From Clostridiales bacterium (GTDB lineage: Bacteria > Bacillota > Clostridia > Christensenellales > Borkfalkiaceae), in the NCBI GenBank assembly GCA_015055945.1, contig SVHH01000002.1, positions 62,001 through 126,000 of the forward strand: a stretch of DNA of 64,000 nt, read 5' to 3'. The position numbers and the translations under genes were made by a program. Below are positions 15,458-24,582 of this stretch, piece after piece; position 1 is the stretch's first letter; every line of letters begins with the position of its first letter. The notes under the pieces were generated by a model that searched no databases, was not told where the DNA came from, and worked only from the letters and a program-made list of their open reading frames with translations.

Positions 15458-17296
15458 TTACTTTAAGATTGCTTTAATTCTTCTAACGCCGCTTGAAGAA
15501 CTTTCTTCCTTTTTGATTACGAAAGTTCCAAGTTCCGCAGTATTTTTAACGTGCGGGCCGCCGCAAATTTGCTTATCTACGCCGTCAATGGTGTAAATTG
15601 AAACAATTTGGTCATCGCTATCAGCGTTAAATACGCCGTAAGCACCTTCTTCAACTGCCTTTTTATAAGGAACTTCAGTTTTAACAACGTCAATACCCTT
15701 TGCGATAACGTCGTTTACGAAAGTTTCAAGTTCTTTTAATTCTTCCGCGGTCATCTTGTGGTCGCAGTTAAAGTCAAAACGAAGTCTTTCTTCAGTAATA
15801 TTAGAACCCTTTTGTTCAGTTTGAGTACCGAACATCTTTCTCAAGCCCGCAAGCATAATGTGTGTTGCGGTGTGGTATTTGGTGGTGGTTTCAGTTTGTT
15901 CGGTTAAACCGCCCTTTGCTGCTTGTGCTTGCGCTTTAGAGAGTTCTTGGTGAGCCTTAAACGCTTCGTTAAAGCCATTTTGGTCAACGGTCAAGCCCTT
16001 TTCTTGAGCAAGTTCAACGGTAAGTTCTAAGGGGAAACCAAAAGTATCGTAAAGTCTAAACGCTTGCTTGCCAGAAATTTCCGTTTCAGGTTTATAAGCG
16101 GGGTCTTTTTGCGCCATAAACGCGTTCTTTCTTTCAATACCAGTGATGCACTTATCAAATTCTTTCATACCAGAAACCAAGGTCGCTTCAAACTTCTTGA
16201 TTTCTTTGGTTATTTCATCAATGATGTAATCTTTCTTTTCAACGAGCAACGGATAAGCCTTATCATAAATCTTTTCGATAAAGATTTTAGCAACTTCGTT
16301 CATTTCGGTCGCTTCGATGCCTAAGTTTTTGCAGTATCTAATAGCGCGGCGTAAAAGTCTTCTTAAAATATAACCCGCACCAGTGTTAGACGGAACGATA
16401 CCGTTTCTATCACCGATAAGCATAACTGAAGTTCTAGTGTGGTCGGCAATAATTCTCATAGCCTTAGTAACTTTTTCATCACTGCCGTATTCTTTTCCAG
16501 AAACTTTTTCTAAATATTTAATGGTGTCGATAAATAAGTCGGTTTTGTAACCGTCGTCTAAACCGTTTAAGAAAAGAAGAAGTCTATCCAAGCCAAAGCC
16601 CGTGTCAACGTTCTTATTTTCGAGTTCAGCATACTTACCGCCTTCCAACTTTTTATATTGCATATAAACGTCGTTACCGATTTCAACGTATCTGCCGCAA
16701 TCACAGTTTACGTCGCAAGTATCACAACAAGGATTATCGTGGCGGGGATAGAACCATTCGTTATCAGGTCCGCAAGGAGTGCCAACCGTGCCTTCTAATT
16801 CCCACCAGTTGTTAGATTTATCAAGATAGAAAATATTTTCGGGTTTAATACCGAGTTCTTTTAGGTAACCTGCAGTTTCTTCATCTCTAGGTGCAGCGTC
16901 GTTACCTTCAAACACGGTTGAACAAATTTTATCTTTATCAAAGCCGAAAACTTCGGTTAAAAGTTCAAACGACCAACGGGTTTTTTCCTTCTTAAAATAG
17001 TCGCCCAAACTCCAGTTACCCATCATTTCAAAGAAGGTAAAGTGGGTTGCATCGCCAACCGATTCAATATCAACCGTTCTCACGCAGCCTTGAACGTTGC
17101 AAAGTTTAGTACCCATAGGGTGTTTTTTGCCAAGAAGATAAGGCATCAACGGTTGCATACCAGCAACGTTGAACATAACGCCGGTAGTACCGTCGCCAAT
17201 GAGTGAAACAGCGCCGATGTCAACGTGTCCGCGTTCAGTGTAAAATTTTATCCATTTATCTCTTAATTCTTTTGAAGTAATCATATTTTTAGCCAT
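15458..17296 (-). CDS. alaS: Alanyl-tRNA synthetase, short form lacking the C-terminal domain
   Basis: At 612 residues this is about 260 shorter than typical bacterial AlaRS. The class II catalytic core is present (FNVAGMQPLMPYL, VGDATHFTFFEMMGNWSLGD, GFGLDRLL), then the helical tRNA domain and the editing domain with HTATHIMLAGL and CGGPHV zinc ligands; it ends right after it. The C-Ala/oligomerisation domain is missing. An unusual Cys-rich insertion, CCDTCDVNCDCG, lies about residue 190, where the active-site loop has PCGPDNEW instead of the common GPCGPCSEI. Short AlaRS enzymes of this type occur in some Clostridia and reduced genomes. It is last in the cysE-cysS-alaS operon, 2 bases after cysS. 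Whether it is the only AlaRS cannot be seen here. Confidence 0.9.
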   Translation of the reverse strand: MAKNMITSKELRDKWIKFYTERGHVDIGAVSLIGDGTTGVMFNVAGMQPLMPYLLGKKHPMGTKLCNVQGCVRTVDIESVGDATHFTFFEMMGNWSLGDYFKKEKTRWSFELLTEVFGFDKDKICSTVFEGNDAAPRDEETAGYLKELGIKPENIFYLDKSNNWWELEGTVGTPCGPDNEWFYPRHDNPCCDTCDVNCDCGRYVEIGNDVYMQYKKLEGGKYAELENKNVDTGFGLDRLLLFLNGLDDGYKTDLFIDTIKYLEKVSGKEYGSDEKVTKAMRIIADHTRTSVMLIGDRNGIVPSNTGAGYILRRLLRRAIRYCKNLGIEATEMNEVAKIFIEKIYDKAYPLLVEKKDYIIDEITKEIKKFEATLVSGMKEFDKCITGIERKNAFMAQKDPAYKPETEISGKQAFRLYDTFGFPLELTVELAQEKGLTVDQNGFNEAFKAHQELSKAQAQAAKGGLTEQTETTTKYHTATHIMLAGLRKMFGTQTEQKGSNITEERLRFDFNCDHKMTAEELKELETFVNDVIAKGIDVVKTEVPYKKAVEEGAYGVFNADSDDQIVSIYTIDGVDKQICGGPHVKNTAELGTFVIKKEESSSSGVRRIKAILK

Positions 17297-17298
17297 CC

Positions 17299-18693
17299 TT
17301 ATTTTTTAGAGAGTTCGTAACCGTCTTTAGCATCCTTAACTAAATAGCCTAATTCTGCCAACTTATCACGGAGTTCATCTGATTTTGCCCAGTCTTTATT
17401 TTTTCTTGCTTCAAATCTTTCGTCGGCAATAGCCTTAACTTCCGCAGGAATTTCTTCCTTTTGGTTTTTCGCTTCATAGTAAGCGATAAAGTCTTTAGCG
17501 TCCGCCTTAAATAGTCCGATTAAAGAATAAGTTTTTCTAAGTTGACTAACGTCAGCCGCCGCCCCGCTATCTCCAGCGTTAAGTTTAGCCTTAATCGCCT
17601 TAAAATAACCGTAAAGGTTACTGATTGCAAGCGCGGTGTTAAAGTCGTCGTCCATAGCCTTGTTAAAGTCCGCGTCAATCGCAGCGTTTTCGCTGTCAAT
17701 AGCGCCAAACGCGTTTTCAACCGCAAGTATAACCTTATAGAATTCATATAAGTGCTTGTCGGCATCGGGGAAAAGATTATCGGTTACGTTGATGTCGCCA
17801 CGATAGTTTGTTTGAAGAAGAGCAAGTTTAATGGTTTCAGGTGAGTACGCGTCTAGCAAGTCCTTTAAGAAAAGGCTGTTGCCCAAAGATTTACTCATTT
17901 TTTGACCGTTTACTTTGATAAGCCCGTTATGAATCCAGTATTTTGCAAATTGCTTGCCGGTAAGCGCTTCGGTTTGTGCAATTTCATTTTCGTGGTGCGG
18001 GAAGATTAAATCTCTACCGCCGCCGTGAATATCAATTTCATCACCAAACGCCTTTTTGTTCATAGTAGAACACTCGATATGCCAACCAGGTCTACCTTCG
18101 CCCCAAGGAGAAGCCCAACTGGGTTCGCCTTCTTTTGCAGATTTCCAAAGTGCAAAGTCTAAGGGGTTTTTCTTCATTTCGTCGTTTTCAACGCGCACGC
18201 CGTTCATAGCGTCTTCTAAGTTTCTATGAGAGAGTTTGCCGTATGACGGAAAACTTTCAACGGCAAAATAAACGTCGCCTTTTTCAGTAGGATAAGCGTG
18301 CCCTTTTTCAATGAGCGTATTAACGAACGCAATAATATCGTCAATGCTTTGGGTTGCTTTAAGCCAAAGCGTAGGGTCGTCAACGTCAAGGCGCGCCATT
18401 TGTTCGTCGATATTTTTAATCATTTGTTCAGCGTAAACGTCGGCAGGAATGCCCGTTTCGTTAGATTTCGCAATAATCTTATCGTCAACGTCGGTATAGT
18501 TTCTTGCGTAAGTTACGTCAAACCCGATTTTTTCAAGATATTTTCTAATAATATCGTAAATAAGCGCTTGGTAAGCGTGGCCGATATGCGCTTCACCAGA
18601 AACGGTGATACCGCAAGCGTACATCTTAACCTTGCCTTCGTTAATGGGGATAAATTCTTGTTTTTTGCCCGTAAGCGTATTGTAAATTTTCAT
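17299..18693 (-). CDS. cysS: Cysteinyl-tRNA synthetase
   Basis: The 464-residue class I synthetase has the zinc and HIGH region YACGITVSGEAHIGHAY at the N-terminus, GWHIECSTMN and HHENEIAQTEA for zinc and Cys recognition, and KMSKSLGN near residue 265. It sits 8 bases downstream of cysE, as in the classic Firmicutes cysE-cysS arrangement. I see no T-box leader in the operon. Confidence 0.97.
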   Translation of the reverse strand: MKIYNTLTGKKQEFIPINEGKVKMYACGITVSGEAHIGHAYQALIYDIIRKYLEKIGFDVTYARNYTDVDDKIIAKSNETGIPADVYAEQMIKNIDEQMARLDVDDPTLWLKATQSIDDIIAFVNTLIEKGHAYPTEKGDVYFAVESFPSYGKLSHRNLEDAMNGVRVENDEMKKNPLDFALWKSAKEGEPSWASPWGEGRPGWHIECSTMNKKAFGDEIDIHGGGRDLIFPHHENEIAQTEALTGKQFAKYWIHNGLIKVNGQKMSKSLGNSLFLKDLLDAYSPETIKLALLQTNYRGDINVTDNLFPDADKHLYEFYKVILAVENAFGAIDSENAAIDADFNKAMDDDFNTALAISNLYGYFKAIKAKLNAGDSGAAADVSQLRKTYSLIGLFKADAKDFIAYYEAKNQKEEIPAEVKAIADERFEARKNKDWAKSDELRDKLAELGYLVKDAKDGYELSKK

Positions 18694-18701
18694 AATAATA
18701 C

Positions 18702-19337
18702 CTATTTATTCTTTTTGATTTCTTCCAGTTCTTTTTCCAAACTGAACAACTTTTCACGAAGATTGCAAATTTCTTCGTGAATAGGATCGCGTTTTTCTTG
18801 TTCTAGGTTGTTAAGTTTTTCGCCGTTTACCCTAACTACGTTTCCAGGAACACCAACTACCGTTGCGTATGCGGGAACTTCCTTTAACACAACCGCACCC
18901 GCACCGATTTTAGCGTATTCACCAACGGTAAAGCCGCCCAAAACCTTTGCGCCCGCGCTAATCATAGCGCCCTTCTTTATTGTGGGGTGGCGCTTGCCAG
19001 TCTGCTTACCAGTACCGCCCAAGGTTACGCCTTGGTAAATAACAACGCCTTCTTCAATCTCGGCAGTTTCGCCTATAACGACGCCCGTACCGTGGTCGAT
19101 AAACACACCGCCCGCAATCTTTGCCGCGGGGTGAATTTCAATACCAGTAAGCCACTTTGCAAACTGGCTTGTTGCCCTTGCCAAAAACTTTAATTTTATT
19201 TTATATAAAAAGTGCGCCCAGCGGTGCCAAGACAGAGCGTGCACACCCGAGTAAGTGAAGAAAATTTCCACTTTGCTTCTCGCCGCGGGGTCGTTTTGCT
19301 TTGCCGCCCTAATATCTGCGCGTAAATTTTTAAACAT
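18702..19337 (-). CDS. cysE: Serine O-acetyltransferase
   Basis: This 211-residue hexapeptide-repeat enzyme makes O-acetylserine for cysteine synthesis. The N-terminal helical domain contains HALSWHRWAHFLY; the left-handed helix contains GIEIHPAAKIAGGVFIDHGT and VVIGETAEI with the catalytic His-Asp pair, ending VVGVPGNVV. A coiled tail (about 175-211) follows. I start at ATG 19337 because AGGAGA lies 6 bases upstream; the upstream TTG overlaps it. It heads the cysE-cysS-alaS operon, coupling cysteine supply to Cys-tRNA. Confidence 0.95.
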   Translation of the reverse strand: MFKNLRADIRAAKQNDPAARSKVEIFFTYSGVHALSWHRWAHFLYKIKLKFLARATSQFAKWLTGIEIHPAAKIAGGVFIDHGTGVVIGETAEIEEGVVIYQGVTLGGTGKQTGKRHPTIKKGAMISAGAKVLGGFTVGEYAKIGAGAVVLKEVPAYATVVGVPGNVVRVNGEKLNNLEQEKRDPIHEEICNLREKLFSLEKELEEIKKNK

Positions 19338-19425
19338 CTTTCTCCTAATAATTAACAAGTATAACTTGTTGCCTTAAAATATCATAACATTATTTGCTGC
19401 TATTTAGCAAGCAAACTAACGGCGT

Positions 19426-20184
19426 TTAGTAAACTTTAACGCCCGTTTTTTCGATAGACGACTTTAATTCTTTAGAAAAATCGTTATCAACGACCATACA
19501 GTTTACGTCCGCTAGATTTGCAAAGGTGTAAGGCGTTTTTTTGTTTACCTTTGAACTGTCAAGTAACATTATAACAAAATCAGCCTTTTTTATAACCGCG
19601 CGTTTAACTTCGGCTTCGGCTTGGTTGCCGCAAGTAAACCCGCCAACATCTTTGATGTAACCAGTTGCAGTCATAACAGCCGTTTGAATATTTATCTTAT
19701 CGATATAATCTTTACAAGTTTCACCCACCGTGATAAAGGTGTTCTTTCTAAGGTCGCCACCAAGAAGCGCAACCGTGGGTTTTTCTTTTCTTAAAATAGT
19801 TTCCGCAATAACGAGTGCGTTAGTCAAGATATAAAAATTATCGTCGGGGAGTGCCCTTGCAAAATAAGTGGTCGTAGAGCCGCCGTCGATAAACACGCAA
19901 CTGTTAGGTTCAACAAGTTTTACGGCTTTGTCCGCAATCTCTAATTTTTCTTGCGTGTTATAGTTAATTCTTTCGGAAAAGTCGGCTTCTTTAGCGCGGA
20001 GAACAGTATCAACCGAAATAGCACCGCCCGAAACGCGGATAATAGCGTTGTTTTCTTCCAAACGATTAAGGTCGCGGCGAAGCGTCATTGACGATACGTT
20101 GGGAAATGCGCACTCTAATTCGTGAAGAGTAACTTTGCCTTGTTTATCTATAAATTCTTTTAAGTGGAAAAGTCTGTCTTTCAT
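19426..20184 (-). CDS. DeoR family transcription regulator
   Basis: The 252-residue protein has an N-terminal winged HTH (LHELECAFPNVSSMTLRRDLNRLEE) and a DeoR C-terminal sensor (about 75-250) with VFIDGGSTTTYFARAL and TAVMTATGYIKDVGGFTCG. Members repress sugar or nucleoside operons and sense phosphorylated sugars. The target is unclear: its neighbours are serS (divergent) and cysE (downstream). The start at ATG 20184 is set by AAGGAGA; longer frames lack a site. Confidence 0.88.
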   Translation of the reverse strand: MKDRLFHLKEFIDKQGKVTLHELECAFPNVSSMTLRRDLNRLEENNAIIRVSGGAISVDTVLRAKEADFSERINYNTQEKLEIADKAVKLVEPNSCVFIDGGSTTTYFARALPDDNFYILTNALVIAETILRKEKPTVALLGGDLRKNTFITVGETCKDYIDKINIQTAVMTATGYIKDVGGFTCGNQAEAEVKRAVIKKADFVIMLLDSSKVNKKTPYTFANLADVNCMVVDNDFSKELKSSIEKTGVKVY

Positions 20185-20328
20185 TTTTTCTCCTTTTATT
20201 GTGTTATATTTTACCACCATTTACCCCGTTTTAGCAAGTAAAAAGATAGAAATTAACATAAAAAAGTGAAAATTTTTAACACTTTGCAATTTTTTAATCA
20301 AAATAGGTGAAAACTTTGGTCAAAATCA

Positions 20329-20357
20329 TTGATTTAAAAAGCGAATACGGGTATAAT
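20329..20357 (+). promoter_or_regulatory. serS promoter
   Basis: TTGATT (20329-20334), 17 bases, TATAAT (20352-20357). The leader is only about 25 bases, so no T-box controls this serS. Confidence 0.85.
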
Positions 20358-20388
20358 TATTCTATACGAAAAGTTTACGGAGATAAAT

Positions 20389-21672
20389 ATGTTAGACTTA
20401 AAGAAAATCCAAGAAAACAAGGATAAAATTAAAGAACTTCTTTCAAGAAAGGGTTACGACGCGGATTTTGACACCGTGTTAGAACTCGACAAACAAAGAA
20501 GAGCAGTTATCGGCGAAGTTGAAGTTTATAAGGCTGAAAGAAACAAGGTTTCAGCACAAATCCCCGCGCTTAAAAAAGCGGGTCAACCCGTTGATGAAAT
20601 ATTTAAAGAAATGCGCGCTTTAGGCGATAAGATTACCGAATGCGACGCTAAAGCAAAAGAATTAGAAGAAAAGGTTTTCGACCTTTTATCTTGCATGCCC
20701 AACGTTCCCGATGAAGACTTGGTTGCCGGCGAAAAGGAAGCAAACGAAGTTATTAGAGTCGTTGGTCAAAAACCCAACTTTGACTTCCCCATGCAAAACC
20801 ACGTTGACCTTTGCACTAAACTCGGCATTATCGACTACGCCCGCGGAACTAAACTTTCTGGCGGCGGTTACTGGTTATACCGTGGCGACGGTGCTAAACT
20901 TGAATGGGCACTTCTCAACTTCTTTATCAGCGAACACTTAAAAGACGGTTATGAATTTATTCTTCCGCCCCACCAACTCGGTTATAACTGTGGTTTTGGC
21001 GCTGGTCAATTCCCCAAGTTTGCGGATGAAGTTTACTGGCTTGACTGTGATGAAGATAGAAAGAAAAACCGCTTTATGCTCCCCACTGCTGAAACGGCGC
21101 TCGTTAATATGTACGCTGGCGAAATTATCGACGAATCAAAACTTCCTATGAAGTTCTTTGCTTACACTCCTTGCTATCGTAAAGAAGCAGGCTCTTATAG
21201 AGCGGAAGAACGCGGTATGATTAGGGGACATCAGTTCAACAAGGTTGAAATGGTACAATACGCACACCCCGAGCATTCTATGGAAGCGTTCAACGAATTA
21301 GTTGACAAGGCTGCAAGCCTTATCGAAAAGTTAGGACTTCACTTTAGGGTTTCTAAACTTGCCGCTGGCGACTGCTCTGCATCAATGGCAAGAACTTACG
21401 ATATTGAAGTTTGGATTCCTAGCATGGGTATTTATAAGGAAGTAAGTTCAGTTTCTAACGCAAACGATTACCAAGCAAGAAGAAACAACACCAAGTATCG
21501 TGATTCTAAGACTGGTAAGCCCGCTTATTTACACACCCTTAACGGTTCAGGCTTAGCGACTAGCCGTGTATTCCCCGCTTTAATTGAACAATATCAAAAT
21601 GCAGACGGCTCAATCACCGTGCCCGAAGTTTTAAGACCGTTCATGGGCGGACAAGAAGTTATTAAGTTATAA
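20389..21672 (+). CDS. serS: Seryl-tRNA synthetase
   Basis: The 427-residue class II synthetase has the long N-terminal coiled-coil arm (about 30-105) that binds the tRNA-Ser extra arm. The catalytic core has motif 2 in PCYRKEAGSYRAEERGMIRG and motif 3 in LNGSGLATSRVFPALIEQ. GGAG lies 6-9 bases upstream of the ATG. It is monocistronic, with its own promoter and terminator. Confidence 0.97.
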   Translation: MLDLKKIQENKDKIKELLSRKGYDADFDTVLELDKQRRAVIGEVEVYKAERNKVSAQIPALKKAGQPVDEIFKEMRALGDKITECDAKAKELEEKVFDLLSCMPNVPDEDLVAGEKEANEVIRVVGQKPNFDFPMQNHVDLCTKLGIIDYARGTKLSGGGYWLYRGDGAKLEWALLNFFISEHLKDGYEFILPPHQLGYNCGFGAGQFPKFADEVYWLDCDEDRKKNRFMLPTAETALVNMYAGEIIDESKLPMKFFAYTPCYRKEAGSYRAEERGMIRGHQFNKVEMVQYAHPEHSMEAFNELVDKAASLIEKLGLHFRVSKLAAGDCSASMARTYDIEVWIPSMGIYKEVSSVSNANDYQARRNNTKYRDSKTGKPAYLHTLNGSGLATSRVFPALIEQYQNADGSITVPEVLRPFMGGQEVIKL

Positions 21673-21678
21673 TTATTT

Positions 21679-21710
21679 GGCGTGGCATACTTTTGCCACG
21701 CCTTTTTCTT
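21679..21710 (+). terminator. serS terminator
   Basis: Stem GGCGTGGCA / TGCCACGCC followed by TTTTTCTTTT. Confidence 0.9.
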
Positions 21711-21759
21711 TTATTTTTAATGTTTTTTGGGAAAAGTTTATTGATTAAAAGGATTTTTT

Positions 21760-22572
21760 ATGAACGCTTTTGAAAAATTTATAGCATTTATTAAGTTTGA
21801 AACGAGCGCAACACAAGCGCCGTTTACGCCTTATCATGTAGTAATGCTTTCTCTTTTTATTGCGGTAACCGTTATCCTTTGCATAAAGGCAAAAGATTGC
21901 ACCGATAAAACTTTTAGAAATATTATCTTTATTATTTGGGCGGTTTTATTCGTTTTTGAAATCTATAAGCAGTTGACCGCACCATTTTCAGTGGTTGACG
22001 GCAAGGCTAAGTGGGACTACAATTTTAACGACATCCCCTATCAATTTTGCTCGTCTATACACTACACGCTCTTACCCATAGTTTTCTTAAAAGACGGCAA
22101 GGTTAGAGATGCTTTTCTTTCTTTTACCATGACTTTCGTTTTCTTGGCGGGGCTTATGGTTTGTATTTTCCCCGACCAGTTGAAGGGTATGACTTCGGCG
22201 GGAATAATTCTTCAAACTATGCTTCACCACGGGCTTCAAGTGGTTGCGGGCGCATTTATTGCAATCCGTATGCGTAATAAACTTTCGCTTAAATTTTTTC
22301 TTTTGGGCGTCATAACCTTCTTGGTGTTCTTAGTGGTTGCGCTTATATTTAATATTGCACTATCTCCCGACGCTATCGGCGGCAAAACTATAAACTTCTT
22401 CTATATAAGCCCCTATCACAACTGTCCGCTACCCGTTTTAGGCGATATTAGAAAGGCTGTGCCGTGGGCAGTGTTCTTCATAATTTACTTTATCGGCTTT
22501 AATCTTTTGGCGCTGCTTATATCTTTTGTCTTCCGTCTAATAACCAAGAAAATGCAGCCAGTAAAAGAATGA
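21760..22572 (+). CDS. YwaF/TMEM164-like integral membrane protein
   Basis: The 270-residue protein has about seven membrane segments. The conserved block DYNFNDIPYQFCSSIHYTLL near residue 85 and a later FYISPYHNCPLPVL match the YwaF (TIGR02206-like) family, distantly related to eukaryotic TMEM164 acyltransferases. A bacterial role is not established. AAAGGA precedes the ATG. It is transcribed after the serS terminator and convergent to rsmI. Confidence 0.7.
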   Translation: MNAFEKFIAFIKFETSATQAPFTPYHVVMLSLFIAVTVILCIKAKDCTDKTFRNIIFIIWAVLFVFEIYKQLTAPFSVVDGKAKWDYNFNDIPYQFCSSIHYTLLPIVFLKDGKVRDAFLSFTMTFVFLAGLMVCIFPDQLKGMTSAGIILQTMLHHGLQVVAGAFIAIRMRNKLSLKFFLLGVITFLVFLVVALIFNIALSPDAIGGKTINFFYISPYHNCPLPVLGDIRKAVPWAVFFIIYFIGFNLLALLISFVFRLITKKMQPVKE

Positions 22573-22582
22573 TTAAAAAACT

Positions 22583-22613
22583 AAAACCGCACTTAACAAA
22601 GTGCGGTTTTTTA
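22583..22613. terminator. Bidirectional terminator
   Basis: Stem AAAACCGCAC / GTGCGGTTTT between the convergent YwaF-like gene and rsmI. Confidence 0.9.
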
Positions 22614-22626
22614 ATATTTACAAATT

Positions 22627-23424
22627 TTATTCAATGGTGTATTTATAGAGAGAAGATTTTGAAACTCCGCGCTCTTTAGCCACCTTTTTTAACGCTTCTT
22701 TCTTATCTAACCCTTGCGCTAAGTACATTTCAATATGTTCTTTTTCCGTAAGGTTTAAGTTGTCATTAGTTTGCTTTGCACCTTCAACGAGCAACACAAA
22801 CTCTCCCTTAGGCTCTTGGGTAATTCCGCTTGCAAGGTCAAAACGCTCGGCACGCTCGTAAAGTTTTGTTATTTCCTTAACGGCAACCGCCCTACGAGAA
22901 CCGTAAACCGAGTAAATGCTTTCAATATCTTTCTTTATATCGTGCGGAGCGCAATAGAAAATAAGCGTTACGTCAAGATTTTTATACTTTTCTAAAAATT
23001 CCTTCCTTTCGCTGTTTTTGTCGGGCAAAAAGCCCAAAAAACAAAACTTAGAACTATCCAGCCCAGCAAGAACGAGTGCGGAAACGAAAGCACACGCACC
23101 GGGGATAACCGTAAACTCTAAGCCGTTTTCAATTAACATATCCGCTAAAATATTGCCGGGGTCTGAAATTACGGGCATACCCGCATCTGATATAACGGCA
23201 ATATTTTTGCCTTGCTTTAACTTTTCAATAATCTTTTCGCTACACTCTCTTTCGTTAAACTTATGGTACGAAAACAAAGGTTTTTTTATTTCATAAGCGT
23301 TAAGTAGCCCCAGTGAGTGGCGGGTATCTTCACACGCTATTTCATCCACGCTCTTTAAAGCTTCAAGTGCGCGGAGCGATATATCTTTTAAGTTGCCGAT
23401 AGGCGTTCCTACAAAATAAAGCAT
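22627..23424 (-). CDS. rsmI: 16S rRNA (cytidine1402-2'-O)-methyltransferase
   Basis: The 265-residue tetrapyrrole-methylase-fold enzyme has MLYFVGTPIGNLKDISLRAL at the start, EIACEDTRHS, VISDAGMPVISDPG and VIPGACAFVSALVLAG. These are diagnostic for RsmI. A C-terminal HTH-like region (LDKKEALKKVAKERGVSKS) is also usual. It modifies C1402 in the ribosomal P-site together with RsmH. It follows trmN6 after 7 bases, as in Bacillus yabB-yabC. Confidence 0.95.
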   Translation of the reverse strand: MLYFVGTPIGNLKDISLRALEALKSVDEIACEDTRHSLGLLNAYEIKKPLFSYHKFNERECSEKIIEKLKQGKNIAVISDAGMPVISDPGNILADMLIENGLEFTVIPGACAFVSALVLAGLDSSKFCFLGFLPDKNSERKEFLEKYKNLDVTLIFYCAPHDIKKDIESIYSVYGSRRAVAVKEITKLYERAERFDLASGITQEPKGEFVLLVEGAKQTNDNLNLTEKEHIEMYLAQGLDKKEALKKVAKERGVSKSSLYKYTIE

Positions 23425-23431
23425 AATTTAC

Positions 23432-24094
23432 CTAATTTTCAATAGTTTTTAGAACGGTAAGCCCGCTCTTTCCACCCTTAACCCCTTCCATAAGGAAAAG
23501 ATAAGGCTCTTTTTTTCCACCCGAAACAAACTGCAAACGCTTTGGCTCAATGCCGTTACTTTTCATTTGGGTAATAACTTCAATAAGTCTATCCGCACGA
23601 TGAACGATATTTACTCTACCACCGAATTTAAGCGCAAGCGCAATCGCTTTTATTAGTTCAGGAAGTTTAAGTTCTACTTCCGCTTTGCATATTGCAATAT
23701 GGTCTTTTTCGCCAACTAAGCCACCGTCGGTAGCCATATACGGCGGGTTACAAGTGATGAGAGAAAACTTTCCGTTAAACGCGGGCGCAATATCTTGAAT
23801 TTTTATATTTTGCGCGCTAAATTTATCTTCTAACTTGTTTTCCTTAATGCTTAAAAGGGATAATTCATAGAGTGGTTTTTGCATTTCAAACAGCGTAACG
23901 CTGTCGATTAAATTAGCGTTTAAGGCGTATAAATTAAAGCCCACAACGCCGCTTCCTGCACAAAAATCCGCAACCGTATCACTTTTTTTGACACGCGTAA
24001 ACTTCGAAAGCAAAATTGCGTCCGAAGTAAAACAATATAGATTATCGTCTTGAAAAATCTCTATTCCATTAGTCAAAAATTCTTTTTTAAACAT
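23432..24094 (-). CDS. tRNA1(Val) (adenine37-N6)-methyltransferase-like protein
   Basis: The 220-residue Rossmann methyltransferase has VADFCAGSGVVGF for SAM binding and the amino-methylase motif ITCNPPYMA near residue 113. Length and position directly upstream of rsmI match the Bacillus YabB/TrmN6 family, which methylates N6 of A37 in tRNA-Val. The ribosome site is poor (only AAG-rich sequence before the ATG). Confidence 0.85.
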   Translation of the reverse strand: MFKKEFLTNGIEIFQDDNLYCFTSDAILLSKFTRVKKSDTVADFCAGSGVVGFNLYALNANLIDSVTLFEMQKPLYELSLLSIKENKLEDKFSAQNIKIQDIAPAFNGKFSLITCNPPYMATDGGLVGEKDHIAICKAEVELKLPELIKAIALALKFGGRVNIVHRADRLIEVITQMKSNGIEPKRLQFVSGGKKEPYLFLMEGVKGGKSGLTVLKTIEN

Positions 24095-24298
24095 AAGAAA
24101 AAGTAGTTAATTAAAATGCGTATTTATGCGTAAAGTAACGACGCATAACGAAGTTTATTCGCGCCAAGTGTTTTAAGCGTAAAGAAACAAGCAGTTCAAG
24201 GCTCGTGAAGTGTTTTGGGTGAGATTAACCTTTGTGGTTATCGAAGTCAAAACACGAAACAGTAACGCAGAAATGCGCCGTTTATTTGCGCTTAAAAG
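24095..24298. repeat. Structured non-coding segment with imperfect repeats
   Basis: About 200 bases without a gene. On the minus strand two imperfectly repeated blocks, GCGCAAATAAACGGCGCATT and GCGCGAATAAACTTCGTTAT, are each followed by TGCGT...GTTACT. An inverted repeat GTGTTTTG / CAAAACAC brackets the middle (about 24212-24260). It splits the otherwise tight ricT-ferredoxin and trmN6-rsmI gene groups. It may be a dispersed repeat family of this genome; unknown. Confidence 0.4.
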
Positions 24299-24328
24299 TA
24301 AAGGTGCAGTTATTGAACTGCACCTTTC
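24299..24328 (-). terminator. Terminator after the ferredoxin gene
   Basis: Perfect stem AAAGGTGCAGT / ACTGCACCTTT, 21 bases past the ferredoxin stop. Confidence 0.8.
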
Positions 24329-24348
24329 CCTCAATTTTTAAATCGCTA

Positions 24349-24519
24349 TTATTCTTCTGCGATTGCTTCTACGGGGCAGCCTGCTGCACAAGCGCCACAG
24401 CTTACACATGCTTCAGCGTCAATAACGTATTGATTTTCGCCTTCGCTGATAGCGCCACAAGGACAAGTGTCAGCACATGAACCGCAAGAAATACAAGCAT
24501 CACTAATCTTATAAGCCAT
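24349..24519 (-). CDS. 2[4Fe-4S] ferredoxin
   Basis: The 56-residue clostridial-type ferredoxin has two CxxCxxCxxxCP clusters: CISCGSCADTCPCGAI and CVSCGACAAGCPVEAI. It carries low-potential electrons in the cytoplasm. The start at ATG 24519 is set by GGAGG 9 bases before; the longer frame upstream is untranslated leader. It sits directly behind ricT, in the place where Bacillus has yabA, so it may be cotranscribed with tmk-holB-ricT. Confidence 0.95.
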   Translation of the reverse strand: MAYKISDACISCGSCADTCPCGAISEGENQYVIDAEACVSCGACAAGCPVEAIAEE

Positions 24520-24582
24520 GAGAATATCCTCCTTTTGATTTACAATGTATATTGTATCACAAACGTTTTCATTTGTAAACAC

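Noticed and set aside
20220..20388. T-box leader for serS (and likewise for the cysE-cysS-alaS and greA-lysS operons)
   Set aside because: No specifier stem or TGGNACCGCG-like antiterminator sequence was found; the leaders are too short.
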